DNA of 7,807 bases. Source: Methylobacter sp. (lineage in GTDB: Bacteria > Pseudomonadota > Gammaproteobacteria > Methylococcales > Methylomonadaceae). The position numbers and the translations under genes were made by a program. The stretch lies in contig PMJA01000286.1 of NCBI GenBank assembly GCA_003158415.1, forward strand, positions 1 through 7,807, read 5' to 3'. Every line of letters starts with the position of its first letter. The stretch's first letter is position 1. Below the pieces are notes generated by a model. The model was not told where the DNA came from. It saw nothing but the letters and a program-made list of their open reading frames with translations, and made no database searches. This document shows, one piece after another, positions 6,295 to 7,807 of this stretch.

Positions 6295-6360
6295 ATGTTA
6301 AATTTAGGCATCGCCTCGAATAACTCATTAACCCAAGCAACTTTTCCCACACCATCATGA
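6295..6360 (+). CDS. Possible 21-codon leader peptide coupled to the permease gene
   Basis: ATG at 6295 opens MLNLGIASNNSLTQATFPTP plus one serine, and its TGA (6358-6360) overlaps the permease ATG (6357-6359) as ATGA. This is the geometry of translational coupling, and the permease start lacks its own Shine-Dalgarno sequence. A GGAA lies 11 bases upstream (6280-6283). The peptide has no recognisable motif, and a frame of 21 codons can arise by chance, so this is a suggestion only. Confidence 0.25.
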   Translation: MLNLGIASNNSLTQATFPTPS

Positions 6361-7505
6361 CCGTTATGACCGCAACCAACGTTCCCTGTAAAATCAATGT
6401 GAGTCGTAAAGATCAGACGCTGGAAGCCGCTATTATCGGCGATTGGGTGCTGGATGCGACGATTCCTCCCCTGGAAGCCGTATTGGCGCAACTGGATGGA
6501 ACCACCGGTACCAAGCAGCTGGTGTTCTCGACGGCAGAACTGGGGCGCTGGGATAGCTTGCTGATGACCCAACTGATACGCCTGATTGATTACGGCACAA
6601 AACAGGGCATACAGGTGGACATCGCAACCTTGCCCGAAGGCATTCAAGGCTTGTTGAGTCTGGTTTATGCCGTACCCGAACGGGCCGGCGCGCGGCGTCA
6701 GGCAGTTCAAGCGCCGTGGCTGGAAATCATCGGCAAAGGCGGCTTGCGCATCTATAAGGACAGTCAGGCGCTAGTAACTTTCATCGGCGAAACGGCACTC
6801 AGTGTCTATGCCTTGATGCACGGCAAAGCACGCTTTCGCTGGATCGATTTATGGCGGTATATCCAGGATTGCGGGCCCTCGGCACTGCCTATCGTTACCT
6901 TGATCAGCCTGCTGGTGGGCTTGATTCTGGCTTTTGTGGGCTCCGTGCAATTGGCCATGTTCGGCGCACAAATCTATATCGCCAATCTTGTGGGTATTGC
7001 AATGGTCCGTGCCATGGGCGCCATTATGGCAGGCATCATCATGGCAGGCCGGACCGGTGCATCCTTCGCAGCGCGTATAGGCACCATGCAGGTCAATGAG
7101 GAGATTGACGCACTGAGGACCTCCGGGATATCTCCCGTGGAGTTCCTTGTGCTTCCAAGGGTCATCGCCCTTGCCGTCATGATGCCGCTTCTCACCCTTT
7201 ATGCAGACCTCATGGGCGCTCTGGGCGGGATGGTTGTAGGCGTGGGCGGTTTTGACATCAGCCTCCGGGAATACTTCAATCAAACGAGGTCTGCCGTCAC
7301 ACTGACTAACGTCTGGATCGGCGTATTCAGCGGCTTTGTATTCGGCATCCTCATTGCTTTTGCCGGATGCTTGCGCGGTACGCAGTGTGGACGAAGCGCT
7401 TCGGCTGTCGGTGACGCTACAACATCGGCGGTGGTAACGGGTATTGTAAGCATTATTACGGCTACGGCAATTATCACGGTCTTGTGCAATATGCTTGGAA
7501 TCTGA
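6357..7505 (+). CDS. ABC transporter permease, MlaE family with N-terminal STAS-like domain
   Basis: This is the inner-membrane permease of an MCE/Mla-type ABC importer or exporter that moves phospholipids or other hydrophobic molecules between the inner membrane and periplasm. It has 382 residues; E. coli MlaE is about 260, and the extra length is the N-terminal domain at about 10-115, which has the beta/alpha pattern of a STAS domain. This arrangement is usual for the longer MlaE-like group. The MlaE part (about 130-382) has hydrophobic segments near 177-200, 207-230, 265-297, 317-338 and 355-380. The signature is GRTGASFAARIGTMQVNEEI then DALRTSGISPVEF at 231-263, where the EEIDAL coupling helix contacts the ATPase. 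There is no ribosome binding site before ATG 6357, and the only in-frame stop upstream is TAA at 6321-6323. Codon use changes near residue 245. The ATPase gene follows after about 57 bases. Confidence 0.92.
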   Translation: MTVMTATNVPCKINVSRKDQTLEAAIIGDWVLDATIPPLEAVLAQLDGTTGTKQLVFSTAELGRWDSLLMTQLIRLIDYGTKQGIQVDIATLPEGIQGLLSLVYAVPERAGARRQAVQAPWLEIIGKGGLRIYKDSQALVTFIGETALSVYALMHGKARFRWIDLWRYIQDCGPSALPIVTLISLLVGLILAFVGSVQLAMFGAQIYIANLVGIAMVRAMGAIMAGIIMAGRTGASFAARIGTMQVNEEIDALRTSGISPVEFLVLPRVIALAVMMPLLTLYADLMGALGGMVVGVGGFDISLREYFNQTRSAVTLTNVWIGVFSGFVFGILIAFAGCLRGTQCGRSASAVGDATTSAVVTGIVSIITATAIITVLCNMLGI

Positions 7506-7562
7506 GATCAGATCACAGCAGGTGATGTATGACGGCGAACAGTAAGATGGTGCCAACAAAAA

Positions 7563-7807
7563 ATGGGAGCTACCTTGGGAAAAGAAGAGCCTGAATCGCT
7601 GTCCCAATCCGGGCCTCACATAGAGATCCGGGATCTCACCATGGCCTATGGAGACAACGTCATCCAACGGGACCTGAACTTTGCCGTGGAGCGCGGCGAT
7701 ATTTTTATTATCATGGGCGGGAGCGGCTGCGGGAAGAGTACGCTGCTGCGCCATCTCATCGGGGTTCTCAAGCCCGACTCCGGAGCCGTTTGGGTGAATC
7801 GGAAAGA
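7563..7807 (+). CDS. ABC transporter ATP-binding protein, MlaF-like, cut by the window end
   Basis: The 81 visible residues are the N-terminal part of the ATPase that powers the permease just upstream. HIEIRDLTMAYGDNVIQRDL is the usual first strand with the A-loop tyrosine (Tyr29). NFAVERGDIFIIMGGSGCGK then ST holds Walker A (G52-S59, Lys58), and LLRHLIGVLKPDSGAVWVN follows as in MlaF and other MCE-linked ATPases. Walker B and the LSGGQ signature lie beyond the window. The start is uncertain. ATG 7563 lacks a Shine-Dalgarno sequence, whereas TTG at 7575 in the same frame has GGGAG five bases before it (7565-7569). Similarity in the family begins only near residue 19, so either is possible. 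The pair would normally be followed by an MlaD/MCE substrate-binding gene. Confidence 0.9.
   Translation, partial: MGATLGKEEPESLSQSGPHIEIRDLTMAYGDNVIQRDLNFAVERGDIFIIMGGSGCGKSTLLRHLIGVLKPDSGAVWVNRK

Larger units (their letters stand above)
5912..6356. other. Divergent intergenic region with strong hairpins
   Basis: This 445-base stretch separates the minus-strand aldehyde dehydrogenase from the plus-strand permease and must hold both promoters. The half next to the dehydrogenase is AT-rich with no clear element apart from the ribosome binding site. The half next to the permease holds a possible sigma-70 promoter (6115-6145), three hairpins (6170-6211, 6209-6233, 6251-6267), an 8-base tandem repeat and a 21-codon reading frame that overlaps the permease start. 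There is no tRNA-like fold and no terminator with a T-run. Confidence 0.6.

Noticed and set aside
6849..7754. 301-codon minus-strand frame
   Set aside because: It is antisense to the permease and ATPase, with a His/Cys-rich composition typical of a shadow frame.

Overview
The window looks like a gammaproteobacterial chromosome carrying one end of a Tn7-like transposon. The evidence for the host is the ubiK-comM gene pair (ubiquinone accessory factor next to the competence helicase gene), an AldB/ExaC-type NAD-dependent aldehyde dehydrogenase, and an MlaE/MlaF-type ABC transporter. A methanotroph-like or other aquatic gammaproteobacterium would fit, but the species cannot be settled from this sequence.

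Region 1 (1-3719) is accessory DNA and by eye is more AT-rich than the rest. It holds the 3' part of an unrecognised helix-rich gene on the + strand, which enters from outside the window and ends at 1320. Next come about 250 bases of debris that include a broken helix-turn-helix gene. A 618-codon minus-strand gene (1574-3430) follows, best read as a divergent TnsE-like transposition targeting protein. The region ends with about 290 bases without a convincing gene, closing in two perfect, abutting 20-base repeats and a TGT...ACA-type terminus. These have the form expected of TnsB-binding sites at a Tn7-like end.

Region 2 (3720-5911) is the conserved chromosome, all on the minus strand in the order aldehyde dehydrogenase, ubiK, comM. 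comM is cut after codon 105, exactly where the transposon terminus begins, and the terminus itself supplies the stop codon. This matches the known use of comM as a target by Tn6022/AbaR-type Tn7-like elements. The rest of comM should lie beyond the far end of the element, outside the window.

Region 3 (5912-7807) starts with a 445-base divergent intergenic stretch rich in strong hairpins, including an 8-base tandem repeat. It is followed by a + strand ABC transporter pair: a STAS-MlaE permease (6357-7505) and the start of its MlaF-like ATPase, cut by the window end. These presumably move phospholipid or another hydrophobic substrate across the periplasm, with an MlaD-like gene expected just beyond. 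Codon use changes abruptly about two thirds of the way through the permease gene.

The most interesting part is the comM-inserted Tn7-like end with a TnsE-like gene placed alone next to it and reading inward. In classical Tn7, tnsA occupies the place next to the end and tnsE lies deep inside the operon.
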